Assembly: GCA_046757465.1 (NCBI GenBank) | Contig: JBHHYH010000105.1 | Coordinates: 1-7,302, forward strand | Length of the DNA stretch: 7,302 nucleotides | Origin: Scalindua_A sp046757465 | GTDB lineage: Bacteria; Planctomycetota; Brocadiia; Brocadiales; Scalinduaceae | Direction of reading: 5' to 3' | In this document: piece by piece, positions 1 through 4,717 of the stretch | Position numbering within the stretch: position 1 is the stretch's first letter | Layout: every line of letters begins with the position of its first letter | Program-made: the position numbers and the translations under genes | Notes under the pieces: model-generated | Seen by the model: only the letters and a program-made list of their open reading frames with translations | The model's database searches: none | What the model was told of the DNA's origin: nothing

Positions 1-1077
1 CACAATGCGAATATCCATCGTGGAGTATATCAGATGAGTCAGGAGGCAACTGCAAGGTATAAAGATGCCCACGTAAAAGTAGCCCGATTCATAAATGCCA
101 GGAGTTATGAAGAAATTGTTTTTGTGCGAAATGCCACAGAGGCCATAAACCTCACTGCTTATAGTTGGGGGAGAGCAAATATTAAAGCAGGAGACGTAAT
201 CCTTCTTACCGAGATGGAGCATCATAGTAATCTTGTGCCGTGGCAATTGCTTGCTAGGGAAAAGGGCGCAAGATTGGAATTTATATCGGCGGATAAGGAC
301 GGGCTGTTGGATATGCAGGAGATGAGAAACAACATTGATGGCAGAATAAGGCTAGTTGCCGTAACTCATATGTCCAATGTATTGGGAACTATAAATCCTG
401 TAAAGTTAATCACGGAATTTGCCCATGAAAATGGAGCCTTAATCCTTGTAGATGCTGCACAGACGGTTCCTCGTTATGCAGTGGATGTACGGGAAATTGA
501 CTGTGATTTTATGGTCTTTTCAGGCCATAAGATGCTGGCTCCAAATGGCATCGGAGCGCTTTATGCAAAGAGGGAGATTCTTGAGAATATGGAACCATTC
601 ATGGGGGGAGGCGACATGATAGAGGAGGTTAAACTCAGGGAGAGCAAGTGGAACGGGTTGCCATGGAAGTTTGAAGCAGGTACTCCGGCGATAGAAGAGG
701 GAATTGCATTAGGCACAGCCATTGATTATCTCGAAAACATTGGGATGGGATCGATCGAGAACTATGAAAAGCAAATTATTGCTTATGCAATGGAACGTCT
801 GAGCGAGATAGATGGTATTGAAATTTATGGTCCGTCACCTGAGCAACGGGGGGGGCTTGTTTCTTTTAATCTTGCAGACATACACCCTCACGATATTGCC
901 GCCGCTCTTGATTATGATGGGATAGCGATCAGGGCAGGGCACCATTGTGCGCAGCCTCTGCATGAAAAGTTGGGGATTAAGGCATCAGCAAGGGCAAGCT
1001 TTTATTTATATAACACCATGGAAGAAGTGGATAGGCTGGTTAATGGCTTACATAAGGCAAAGAAGGTATTCACTTAG
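1..1077 (+). CDS. sufS: Cysteine desulfurase, SufS class (5' end outside window)
   Basis: PLP-dependent enzyme that takes sulfur from L-cysteine, leaving alanine and an enzyme persulfide that feeds cytoplasmic Fe-S cluster assembly. The reading frame is open from base 1, and residues before the first ATG (base 34) are conserved: HNANIHRGVYQMSQEAT matches the SufS block around VHRGIHTLSAQAT. The gene therefore starts upstream; 358 residues are visible and about 50 are missing compared with the roughly 406-residue E. coli protein. Visible motifs in order: FVRNATEAINL, MEHHSNLVPWQ, THMSNVLGT, the PLP-binding DAAQTVPR, the Schiff-base lysine in FSGHKMLAPNG (codon 529-531), WKFEAGTP, and the persulfide-carrying cysteine in RAGHHCAQPL (codon 946-948). 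The RxGHHCA context is typical of the SufS (group II) branch rather than IscS. It ends with TAG. No SufU or SufE partner follows; the next gene is an unrelated IVP-like unit. Identity is firm; SufS versus a close CsdA-like paralogue rests on these motifs. Confidence 0.95.
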   Translation, partial: HNANIHRGVYQMSQEATARYKDAHVKVARFINARSYEEIVFVRNATEAINLTAYSWGRANIKAGDVILLTEMEHHSNLVPWQLLAREKGARLEFISADKDGLLDMQEMRNNIDGRIRLVAVTHMSNVLGTINPVKLITEFAHENGALILVDAAQTVPRYAVDVREIDCDFMVFSGHKMLAPNGIGALYAKREILENMEPFMGGGDMIEEVKLRESKWNGLPWKFEAGTPAIEEGIALGTAIDYLENIGMGSIENYEKQIIAYAMERLSEIDGIEIYGPSPEQRGGLVSFNLADIHPHDIAAALDYDGIAIRAGHHCAQPLHEKLGIKASARASFYLYNTMEEVDRLVNGLHKAKKVFT

Positions 1078-1087
1078 TAAAAATATT

Positions 1088-1116
1088 TTGACCAATTTTG
1101 GCAAGAAAGTATTAAT
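1088..1116 (+). promoter_or_regulatory. Candidate sigma70-type promoter for the IVP-like gene
   Basis: TTGACC (1088-1093), a 17-nt spacer, then ATTAAT (1111-1116). The -35 box matches consensus at 5 of 6 positions and the -10 box at 4 of 6. It lies just after the sufS stop, and transcription would begin near 1123, immediately before the GC-rich palindrome. AT-rich intergenic DNA gives such matches by chance, so this is only a candidate. Confidence 0.3.
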
Positions 1117-1172
1117 AATTGAATATCCCTGTCTGCCGACAGGCAGGGAATAACGAACTTCGAATAATGAAT
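1114..1172. repeat. Left inverted-repeat arm of the IVP unit, interrupted by a palindrome
   Basis: Two blocks match the reverse complement of the contiguous right arm at 1568-1598. The outer block is 1114-1126 (AATAATTGAATAT against AATAATGAATAT, one extra T). The inner block is 1154-1172 (CGAACTTCGAATAATGAAT against CGAACGCCGAATAATGAAT, 17 of 19 identical). In the right arm the blocks abut; here 27 nt (1127-1153) separate them, mostly the palindrome at 1127-1148. The inner block contains the likely ATG of the IVP-like gene (1167-1169), so in RNA the start codon could be drawn into a long-range stem. Confidence 0.7.
1127..1148. repeat. GC-rich palindromic repeat (REP-like)
   Basis: A 22-nt imperfect palindrome whose arms are CCCTGTCTG and CAGGCAGGG around a CCGA loop: nine pairs, one of them T-G. 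It stands out as a GC island in AT-rich surroundings. AATA occurs on both sides (1122-1125 and 1149-1152), which might be a short target duplication but could be chance. It shares GCCGA(C)AGGCAG with the hairpin at 4576-4601, so the two look like diverged members of one small dispersed family. Confidence 0.7.
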
Positions 1173-1559
1173 TCAGTAAAAAAGTATGATTTAGAAGATA
1201 GATTAATAGAATTTGCTATAAAAATCATAGAACTTGTTGAAGAATTACCTAAAAACAGAGATGGTAATCATATAGCAGGTCAATTAATTAGATGTGGTAC
1301 ATCTCCAGCATTAAATTACGGTGAAGTCCAAAGTTCTGAATCACAGAAGGATTTTGTTCATAAAATGAAAATCATCTTAAAAGAGTTAAGGGAAACAAAT
1401 ATTTGCCTTAAAATTATCAAACGTAAACCTTTAATAAGGCAATACCAAAGACTCGACAAGGTAATCAAAGAATGTAATGAATTGATTTCAATTTTTGTAT
1501 CAAGTATTAGGACTGCGCAAAAACCGAAGGAAAGGGTAAAAAAATATAATAATGTGTAA
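1167..1559 (+). CDS. Four-helix-bundle protein, 23S rRNA IVP / bAvd-like family
   Basis: 130 residues. The diagnostic central block is present: GNHIAGQLIRCGTSPALNYGE followed by SQKDFVHKMKIILKELRET, after an amino-terminal YDLEDRLIEFAIKIIELVEELPK helix. This is the family first seen as proteins encoded within 23S rRNA intervening sequences (Leptospira, Coxiella) and related to Avd, the accessory protein of diversity-generating retroelements. Members form small helical bundles with basic surfaces; stand-alone copies have no settled function. I chose ATG 1167 because the conserved region begins just after it. The frame extends upstream to TTG 1119, but those 16 codons run through the palindromic repeat and are unlikely to be real. 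No convincing Shine-Dalgarno precedes 1167. The carboxy end (KPKERVKKYNNV) is Lys-rich. No reverse transcriptase, variable repeat or rRNA sequence is visible nearby, so a retroelement role is unsupported. Inverted arms start at its start codon and resume 8 nt after its stop. Confidence 0.88.
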   Translation: MNSVKKYDLEDRLIEFAIKIIELVEELPKNRDGNHIAGQLIRCGTSPALNYGEVQSSESQKDFVHKMKIILKELRETNICLKIIKRKPLIRQYQRLDKVIKECNELISIFVSSIRTAQKPKERVKKYNNV

Positions 1560-1565
1560 AATTCA

Positions 1566-1598
1566 ATATTCATTATTCGGCGTTCGATATTCATTATT
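1566..1598. repeat. Right inverted-repeat arm of the IVP unit
   Basis: Contains two direct copies of ATATTCATTATT (1566-1577 and 1587-1598) separated by CGGCGTTCG. Its reverse complement matches the two blocks of the left arm (1114-1126 and 1154-1172). It begins directly after the stop codon of the IVP-like gene. Base-pairing of the arms in a transcript would place the whole gene in the loop. Confidence 0.7.
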
Positions 1599-1632
1599 TT
1601 AGTTAATGATTATCCATCTTGTTTGTTTCTGG

Positions 1633-1652
1633 TTTATCCAGGTTAGGATAAA
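1633..1652. terminator. Hairpin between convergent genes, possible bidirectional terminator
   Basis: TTTATCC (1633-1639) pairs perfectly with GGATAAA (1646-1652) across a 6-nt loop: seven pairs plus a possible G-T extension. It lies 11 nt past the prmC stop and about 75 nt past the stop of the convergent IVP-like gene, where a terminator is expected. Neither side has a T tract, so it is not a canonical intrinsic terminator. Confidence 0.4.
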
Positions 1653-1663
1653 TAGGTAGCGTA

Positions 1664-2557
1664 TCATTTTCGCCTTGCCGATACTATGCGATCTATTTTT
1701 TGCAGGTCCTTAGTAATCTCAATATTTTCAAAATGCCCTTCCGTTTCAATGAGCTCTGTGATTGTTTCAGCCTGCGTTTCACCAACTTCCAGGATTAAGA
1801 ATCCCTCTGGCCTTAACCACTCAGGGGCCTCCCTGATTATGCGTTTGTAGAAACGTAATCCATCTTTTCCTCCCACCAACGCTTCACGAGGTTCATGTTC
1901 ATTTATTTCGGGCTCCAATTTATTCCAATCTACTTCTCTAACATAAGGTGGATTTGAAACAATAATGTCGATGTCTCCTCTGTCAAGATGCCCATCGAAT
2001 GCCTCAAAGAGATTTCCATGCAAAAGATGAACCCTGTCTACAACCTTGAGCCTTCGAGCATTTATCTCAGCTACGGCAAGAGCTTTTCTTGAGATGTCGC
2101 TTGCGTATACTTGCGCATTCTGGAGATTCGTGGCTAATGATATTGCAATGTTGCCACAGCCGGTTCCTATGTCTACAACGGTTATTGTTTTATCTGAAGG
2201 TGTTCTGCTCTTTATCTTGTTCAAAGCAGCTTCCACAAGTATTTCAGTATCTTGTCTTGGGATTAAGGAGCGCTCGTCTACGACGAAGTCAAGTGACATG
2301 AATTCCACATGGCCGGTAATGTATTGAAGGGGGACATGGTTTGCTCTTTTATTGATCAGTGTTTTATATTTGCTAATAACTCCATCATTAATGATCTTGT
2401 CTGGATTTGTATGAAGTTCTATTCTGTCACACGATAATGCATGGGCAAGCAGAATTTCTGCGTTTGTGTTGGGAGATTCGATATTAGAATTCTTTAAGGT
2501 GTCAATTGCCCATCTCAGTGTATTGCGAATTGTATTTGTCACTTGAGTATTTATCAT
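1664..2557 (-). CDS. prmC: Peptide chain release factor N5-glutamine methyltransferase PrmC (HemK)
   Basis: A SAM-dependent enzyme that methylates the side-chain amide of the GGQ glutamine in release factors RF1 and RF2, raising the rate of peptide release. The 297 residues match the usual length. The amino-terminal helical domain that docks the release factor carries LRWAIDTLKNSNIESPNTNAEILLAHAL (residues about 14-41) and PLQYITGHVEF (76-86). The Rossmann methyltransferase domain has the SAM-binding VVDIGTGCGN (motif I, 129-136 for DIGTGCGN) and the catalytic SNPPYV, with NPPY at 202-205 holding the substrate glutamine. HEPREALVGGKDGL (221 onward) is also family-typical. Its likely substrate RF1 is encoded just upstream on the same strand, but a 285-nt gap with a repeat block separates them. 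ATG 2557 fits the family's amino terminus, although no clear Shine-Dalgarno precedes it. Confidence 0.96.
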   Translation of the reverse strand: MINTQVTNTIRNTLRWAIDTLKNSNIESPNTNAEILLAHALSCDRIELHTNPDKIINDGVISKYKTLINKRANHVPLQYITGHVEFMSLDFVVDERSLIPRQDTEILVEAALNKIKSRTPSDKTITVVDIGTGCGNIAISLATNLQNAQVYASDISRKALAVAEINARRLKVVDRVHLLHGNLFEAFDGHLDRGDIDIIVSNPPYVREVDWNKLEPEINEHEPREALVGGKDGLRFYKRIIREAPEWLRPEGFLILEVGETQAETITELIETEGHFENIEITKDLQKIDRIVSARRK

Positions 2558-2595
2558 GAATTTTGATGGGATGAGATTGTGTTTTTAGTACCTCT

Positions 2596-2623
2596 TTTAT
2601 AAAATCTTGTTCAATTTAGCCAA
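2596..2623 (-). promoter_or_regulatory. Weak candidate promoter for prmC
   Basis: On the minus strand, TTGGCT (2618-2623), a 16-nt spacer and TATAAA (2596-2601) lie about 40 nt upstream of the prmC start. With a 285-nt gap after prfA, prmC may need its own promoter. The -35 box is poor and the region is AT-rich, so confidence is low. Confidence 0.28.
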
Positions 2624-2648
2624 AATATTTATCAACGGAATTTTTCCA

Positions 2649-2772
2649 AAGTAAGTAAGGGTAAAGGTTAGGGTTAGGAGGCCAGTGTGGTAGTTAGGTT
2701 AAGGTAAAGAGCGACTACTTACTTAACCCATTGACCAAACAGGCATCGTTACCTTTACCTGACAACTTAACC
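2649..2772. repeat. G-rich/C-rich imperfect inverted-repeat block between prfA and prmC
   Basis: The left half of the block is built of GGTAAAGG, GGTTAGGG and GGTTAAGG-type words, and the right half carries their complements. Perfect pairings seen: AAGTAAGTA (2649-2657) with TACTTACTT (2716-2724); GGTAAAGGT (2660-2668) with ACCTTTACC (2751-2759); GGTTAAG (2697-2703) with CTTAACC at either 2722-2728 or 2766-2772; GGTAAAG (2703-2709) with CTTTACC (2753-2759). The first two pairings interleave rather than nest, so alternative folds or a pseudoknot are possible. No coding sequence fits. It could be a small repeat element, a processing or termination structure after prfA, or a degenerate mobile remnant; the sequence alone does not decide. 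Confidence 0.6.
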
Positions 2773-2842
2773 AAGAGATACACTAGCATTTGTTCTGTTC
2801 TGACTTGTCGAGGTTAGAAATTTGGTGAGTAAGAAAAGCAAA

Positions 2843-3940
2843 TTACAGGGTTGCAGCCAGTTCCTTCATCTTTTCTTCTTTTCCGTGATTTGTCATTGCT
2901 TCAGTCAATTCATCCATCTCGCCAAGCATTATCTTTTCCAGACTGTAAAGATTGAGGTTTATTCGATGGTCAGTAACCCTGTTTTGCGGGTAGTTATATG
3001 TACGAATCTTTTCACTTCTATCACCGCTTCCTATCTGGGTACGGCGAGTTTTGTCACGTTCGTCCTTCTTTTGATCCTGTAAAAAACTGTAAAGACGGCT
3101 GCGCAAGATACGCATTGCTTTGCTGCGGTTTTTATGTTGCGACTTCTCATCCATGCATTTAACTACAAGACCAGTTGGTATATGTGTAATTCGGACTGCA
3201 GAGCTGGTTTTATTAACCTTTTGTCCTCCGGGACCGGAAGAGCGGAATGTGTCGATTTCGATATCCTTTGGATCAATATTTATTTCAACCTCTTCAATTT
3301 CCGGCAAAACTGCTACTGTTGCAGCCGAGGTATGTATTCTTCCACTTGTCTCTGTGGCAGGGACTCTTTGTACGCGGTGGGTGCCGCTTTCGTAGCAGAA
3401 CTTCTGATAAACCGCTTCACCTGAGATAGAAAATGTTATTTCCTTAAATCCACCCATTTCTGTATGGCTACTGGCTAACATTTCTACTTTCCATTTTTGT
3501 TTCTCAGCATATTTTGTATACATCCTGAAAAGATCAGCAGCAAACAAAGCCGCTTCTTCACCGCCAGTTCCTGCACGGATTTCCATTATTACGTTTTTAC
3601 GGGATTCATCACTTTCTGTAAAAAAGTAACTCTTAATCTCTTCAAAAAGTTCTGTTTCTTTTCTTTCAAGGTTATTTACTTCATCCCTGGCCAGGTTGTG
3701 TAAGTCCGCATCTCCGTTATTTTCAGAAAGGATGGCCTTGGCTTCCTCTTTTTGTTTGAGTGTTTCATCTAATTGAGAATATTTACCAACGAATTTTGAA
3801 AGTCTGCCGTGTTCTTTGACATAAGATGTATATCTGGTGTTGTCAGAAATAACTTCTGGATCTGAGAGGAGAGTTTCAAGTTCGTTATAACGCTCGAGCA
3901 TCTCCCGGAGTTTTTTCAATAGTTTCTCATTAATCTGCAT
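2843..3940 (-). CDS. prfA: Peptide chain release factor 1 (RF1)
   Basis: Recognises the stop codons UAA and UAG in the ribosomal A site and triggers hydrolysis of peptidyl-tRNA. The 365 residues match the usual length (about 360). An amino-terminal coiled region (1-110) is followed by the conserved RAGTGGEEA (122-130). The codon-reading loop is RVPATETSGRIHTSA with PAT at 194-196; RF2 has SPF at this place, which fixes the assignment as RF1. The peptidyl-transferase-centre loop is SSGPGGQKVNKTSSAVR with GGQ at 238-240; Gln240 is the expected PrmC target. ATG 3940 is supported by GGAG (3948-3951) at a 7-nt spacing, located inside the 14-nt gap after the rpmE stop. The two genes are therefore almost certainly co-transcribed. 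No truncation or missing key residue. Confidence 0.98.
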   Translation of the reverse strand: MQINEKLLKKLREMLERYNELETLLSDPEVISDNTRYTSYVKEHGRLSKFVGKYSQLDETLKQKEEAKAILSENNGDADLHNLARDEVNNLERKETELFEEIKSYFFTESDESRKNVIMEIRAGTGGEEAALFAADLFRMYTKYAEKQKWKVEMLASSHTEMGGFKEITFSISGEAVYQKFCYESGTHRVQRVPATETSGRIHTSAATVAVLPEIEEVEINIDPKDIEIDTFRSSGPGGQKVNKTSSAVRITHIPTGLVVKCMDEKSQHKNRSKAMRILRSRLYSFLQDQKKDERDKTRRTQIGSGDRSEKIRTYNYPQNRVTDHRINLNLYSLEKIMLGEMDELTEAMTNHGKEEKMKELAATL

Positions 3941-3954
3941 TACTCATCTCCGTT

Positions 3955-4236
3955 TTATTTCTTTTCTTCAACCTTTTCTTCTTTATCTGAAGCGGCCGCA
4001 TCAGTTGCTGTTGAAGTTTTGCCTTTTATTGAATCATCAGACCAGCTGAATTTTCGCTTAAATCGATCAACCCTTCCTGCGGCATCCACAAATTTCTGTT
4101 TGCCGGTATAAAATGGGTGACACTTTGAACAGACCTCTACTACTATTTTGCTTTTTGTCGACCTTGTTTTGAAAGTCTCTCCGCACCCACAGGTAACGGT
4201 TGTTTCTATGTATTCTGGATGAATTCCTTTCTTCAT
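3955..4236 (-). CDS. rpmE: 50S ribosomal protein L31, zinc-binding type, with charged C-terminal tail
   Basis: A protein of the large ribosomal subunit that lies near the central protuberance and helps bridge the two subunits. The 93 residues open with MKKGIHPEYIETTVTCGCG, the L31 signature. All four zinc ligands are present (Cys16, Cys18, Cys36, Cys39), so this is the C+ form (RpmE), not the zinc-independent RpmE2/YtiA paralogue that replaces it under zinc limitation. HPFYTGKQKFVDAAGRVDRFKRKF is the usual core end. The core ends near residue 65-70; a further tail of about 20-25 residues is rich in Ser, Thr, Ala, Glu and Lys (DKEEKVEEKK at the end) and looks disordered. ATG 4236 is preceded by GGGAG (4247-4251) at 10 nt. 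It is the first gene of rpmE-prfA-prmC. Confidence 0.96.
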   Translation of the reverse strand: MKKGIHPEYIETTVTCGCGETFKTRSTKSKIVVEVCSKCHPFYTGKQKFVDAAGRVDRFKRKFSWSDDSIKGKTSTATDAAASDKEEKVEEKK

Positions 4237-4290
4237 TGATAGTAATCTCCCTTATTCAGTAAAAGACTTACTTTTATCATTACTAAGGAT

Positions 4291-4319
4291 ATTTTAACCT
4301 TAAGATACGCATTTTGCAA
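4291..4319 (-). promoter_or_regulatory. Candidate sigma70-type promoter of rpmE-prfA
   Basis: On the minus strand TTGCAA (4314-4319), exactly 17 nt, then TAAAAT (4291-4296). The -35 box matches consensus at 4 of 6 positions and the -10 box at 5 of 6. The start point would be near 4284, giving a leader of about 48 nt before the rpmE ATG, with its GGGAG ribosome-binding site at 4247-4251. Box quality, spacing and position all fit. Confidence 0.5.
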
Positions 4320-4459
4320 GTGTTCTTAAGATAACGACATATACTATCAAAGTGTATAAACTGCTGCAACAAAAAATATACGCATTCCCTTTTTTTAATA
4401 TTATAGTCTACACTTAATTTACATTTGACACCATGAATATAAGCTGATATTCTCTTTAC

Positions 4460-4509
4460 ATAAATTAGCTCTTTCATCGCTAATTTATTGCATTTTGCTT
4501 TACAAAATG
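4460..4509. repeat. Two adjacent AT-rich hairpins
   Basis: First: ATAAATTAGC (4460-4469) pairs perfectly with GCTAATTTAT (4479-4488), ten pairs and a 9-nt loop. Second: CATTTTG (4491-4497) pairs perfectly with CAAAATG (4503-4509), seven pairs and a 5-nt loop. Only two bases separate them. No T tract follows on either strand. They lie far upstream of both divergent genes, so they might be relic terminators, protein-binding sites or part of a repeat element. Confidence 0.5.
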
Positions 4510-4575
4510 AGAATTACGTTCCTGCTCTACTAACAGGCAAAGAAATAAGCGCTTAGCAATAAAAGGCTAAAGTCA

Positions 4576-4601
4576 TGCCGAAGGCAGACCTGCCTATGGC
4601 A
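4576..4601. repeat. GC-rich palindromic repeat, second copy of the REP-like family
   Basis: Nested dyad TGCC-ga-AGGCAG-ac-CTGCCT-at-GGCA: four outer and six inner pairs with a symmetric 2x2 internal loop. The stretch GCCGAAGGCAG (4577-4587) matches GCCGACAGGCAG (1135-1146) of the palindrome beside the IVP-like gene with one base missing. It is a GC island in AT-rich DNA, like the first copy. Confidence 0.55.
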
Positions 4602-4611
4602 CGGCCTAAAC

Positions 4612-4642
4612 TCCTGTAAGGAATTAATCCTTTAGGATTTTA
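4612..4642. repeat. Tandem short dyads upstream of the methyltransferase gene
   Basis: TCCTGTAAGGA (4612-4622) and TCCTTTAGGA (4628-4637) are two similar mini-dyads with starts 16 nt apart, followed by TTA and TTTTA respectively, so they read as an imperfect direct repeat. The second is followed by an AT-rich stretch with a run of six Ts (4645-4650). They may be operator half-sites or a degraded terminator; the stems are too short to be sure. Confidence 0.4.
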
Positions 4643-4653
4643 TATTTTTTATA

Positions 4654-4681
4654 AAGGCGCGCAATCGATTGCTTTTGCCTT
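4654..4681. promoter_or_regulatory. Nested palindrome, candidate operator or leader hairpin
   Basis: A perfect 12-bp palindrome GCAATCGATTGC (4661-4672) lies inside an outer pair AAGGC (4654-4658) and GCCTT (4677-4681). It is 36 nt upstream of the methyltransferase ATG and just downstream of the AT-rich stretch that could hold the promoter. This is where a dimeric repressor site is often found. No regulator gene is in the window to pair with it. Confidence 0.4.
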
Positions 4682-4717
4682 AACTCCACTTCCGACTCGT
4701 ATGGTTAGGATTATTGT

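Larger units (their letters stand above)
4237..4717. other. Divergent intergenic region between rpmE and the methyltransferase gene
   Basis: 481 nt with no credible gene. The part nearest rpmE is AT-rich and holds its likely promoter. The middle has two adjacent hairpins (4460-4509) and a perfect 10-bp palindrome TAAGCGCTTA (4546-4555). The right third has a GC-rich repeat (4576-4601) and a run of dyads (4612-4681) before the methyltransferase start. I could not find a convincing -35/-10 pair for the rightward operon, although the AT-rich stretch at 4638-4655 may contain its -10 element. Confidence 0.6.

Noticed and set aside
1119..1166. Amino-terminal extension of the IVP-like protein to TTG 1119
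   Set aside because: The 16 extra codons run through the palindromic repeat and inner arm, and the family's conserved region begins just after ATG 1167.
1358..1594. 78-codon minus-strand frame over the IVP-like gene
   Set aside because: It is antisense to a well-supported gene, and its first residues (MNIERRIMNIEF) are just the translation of the right inverted arm.
1114..1598. Diversity-generating retroelement, because the protein is Avd-related
   Set aside because: No reverse transcriptase, template/variable repeat pair or target gene is visible, and stand-alone IVP-family genes are common.
2649..2772. CRISPR array or tandem repeat
   Set aside because: The repeated words are short, irregularly spaced and occur in both orientations; there are no uniform spacers.
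3120..3703. Several plus-strand open frames of 60-96 codons across prfA
   Set aside because: They are antisense shadows of RF1; none resembles a protein family or has a plausible ribosome-binding site.
4283..4477. 64-codon minus-strand open frame ahead of rpmE
   Set aside because: No ribosome-binding site, no recognisable family and a composition explained by AT-rich DNA. It overlaps the likely rpmE promoter, and its ATG lies in the loop of a hairpin.
4570..4610. Possible tRNA or small structured RNA gene
   Set aside because: The GC-rich hairpin does not extend into a cloverleaf: no T-loop consensus or acceptor-stem pairing is found around it.
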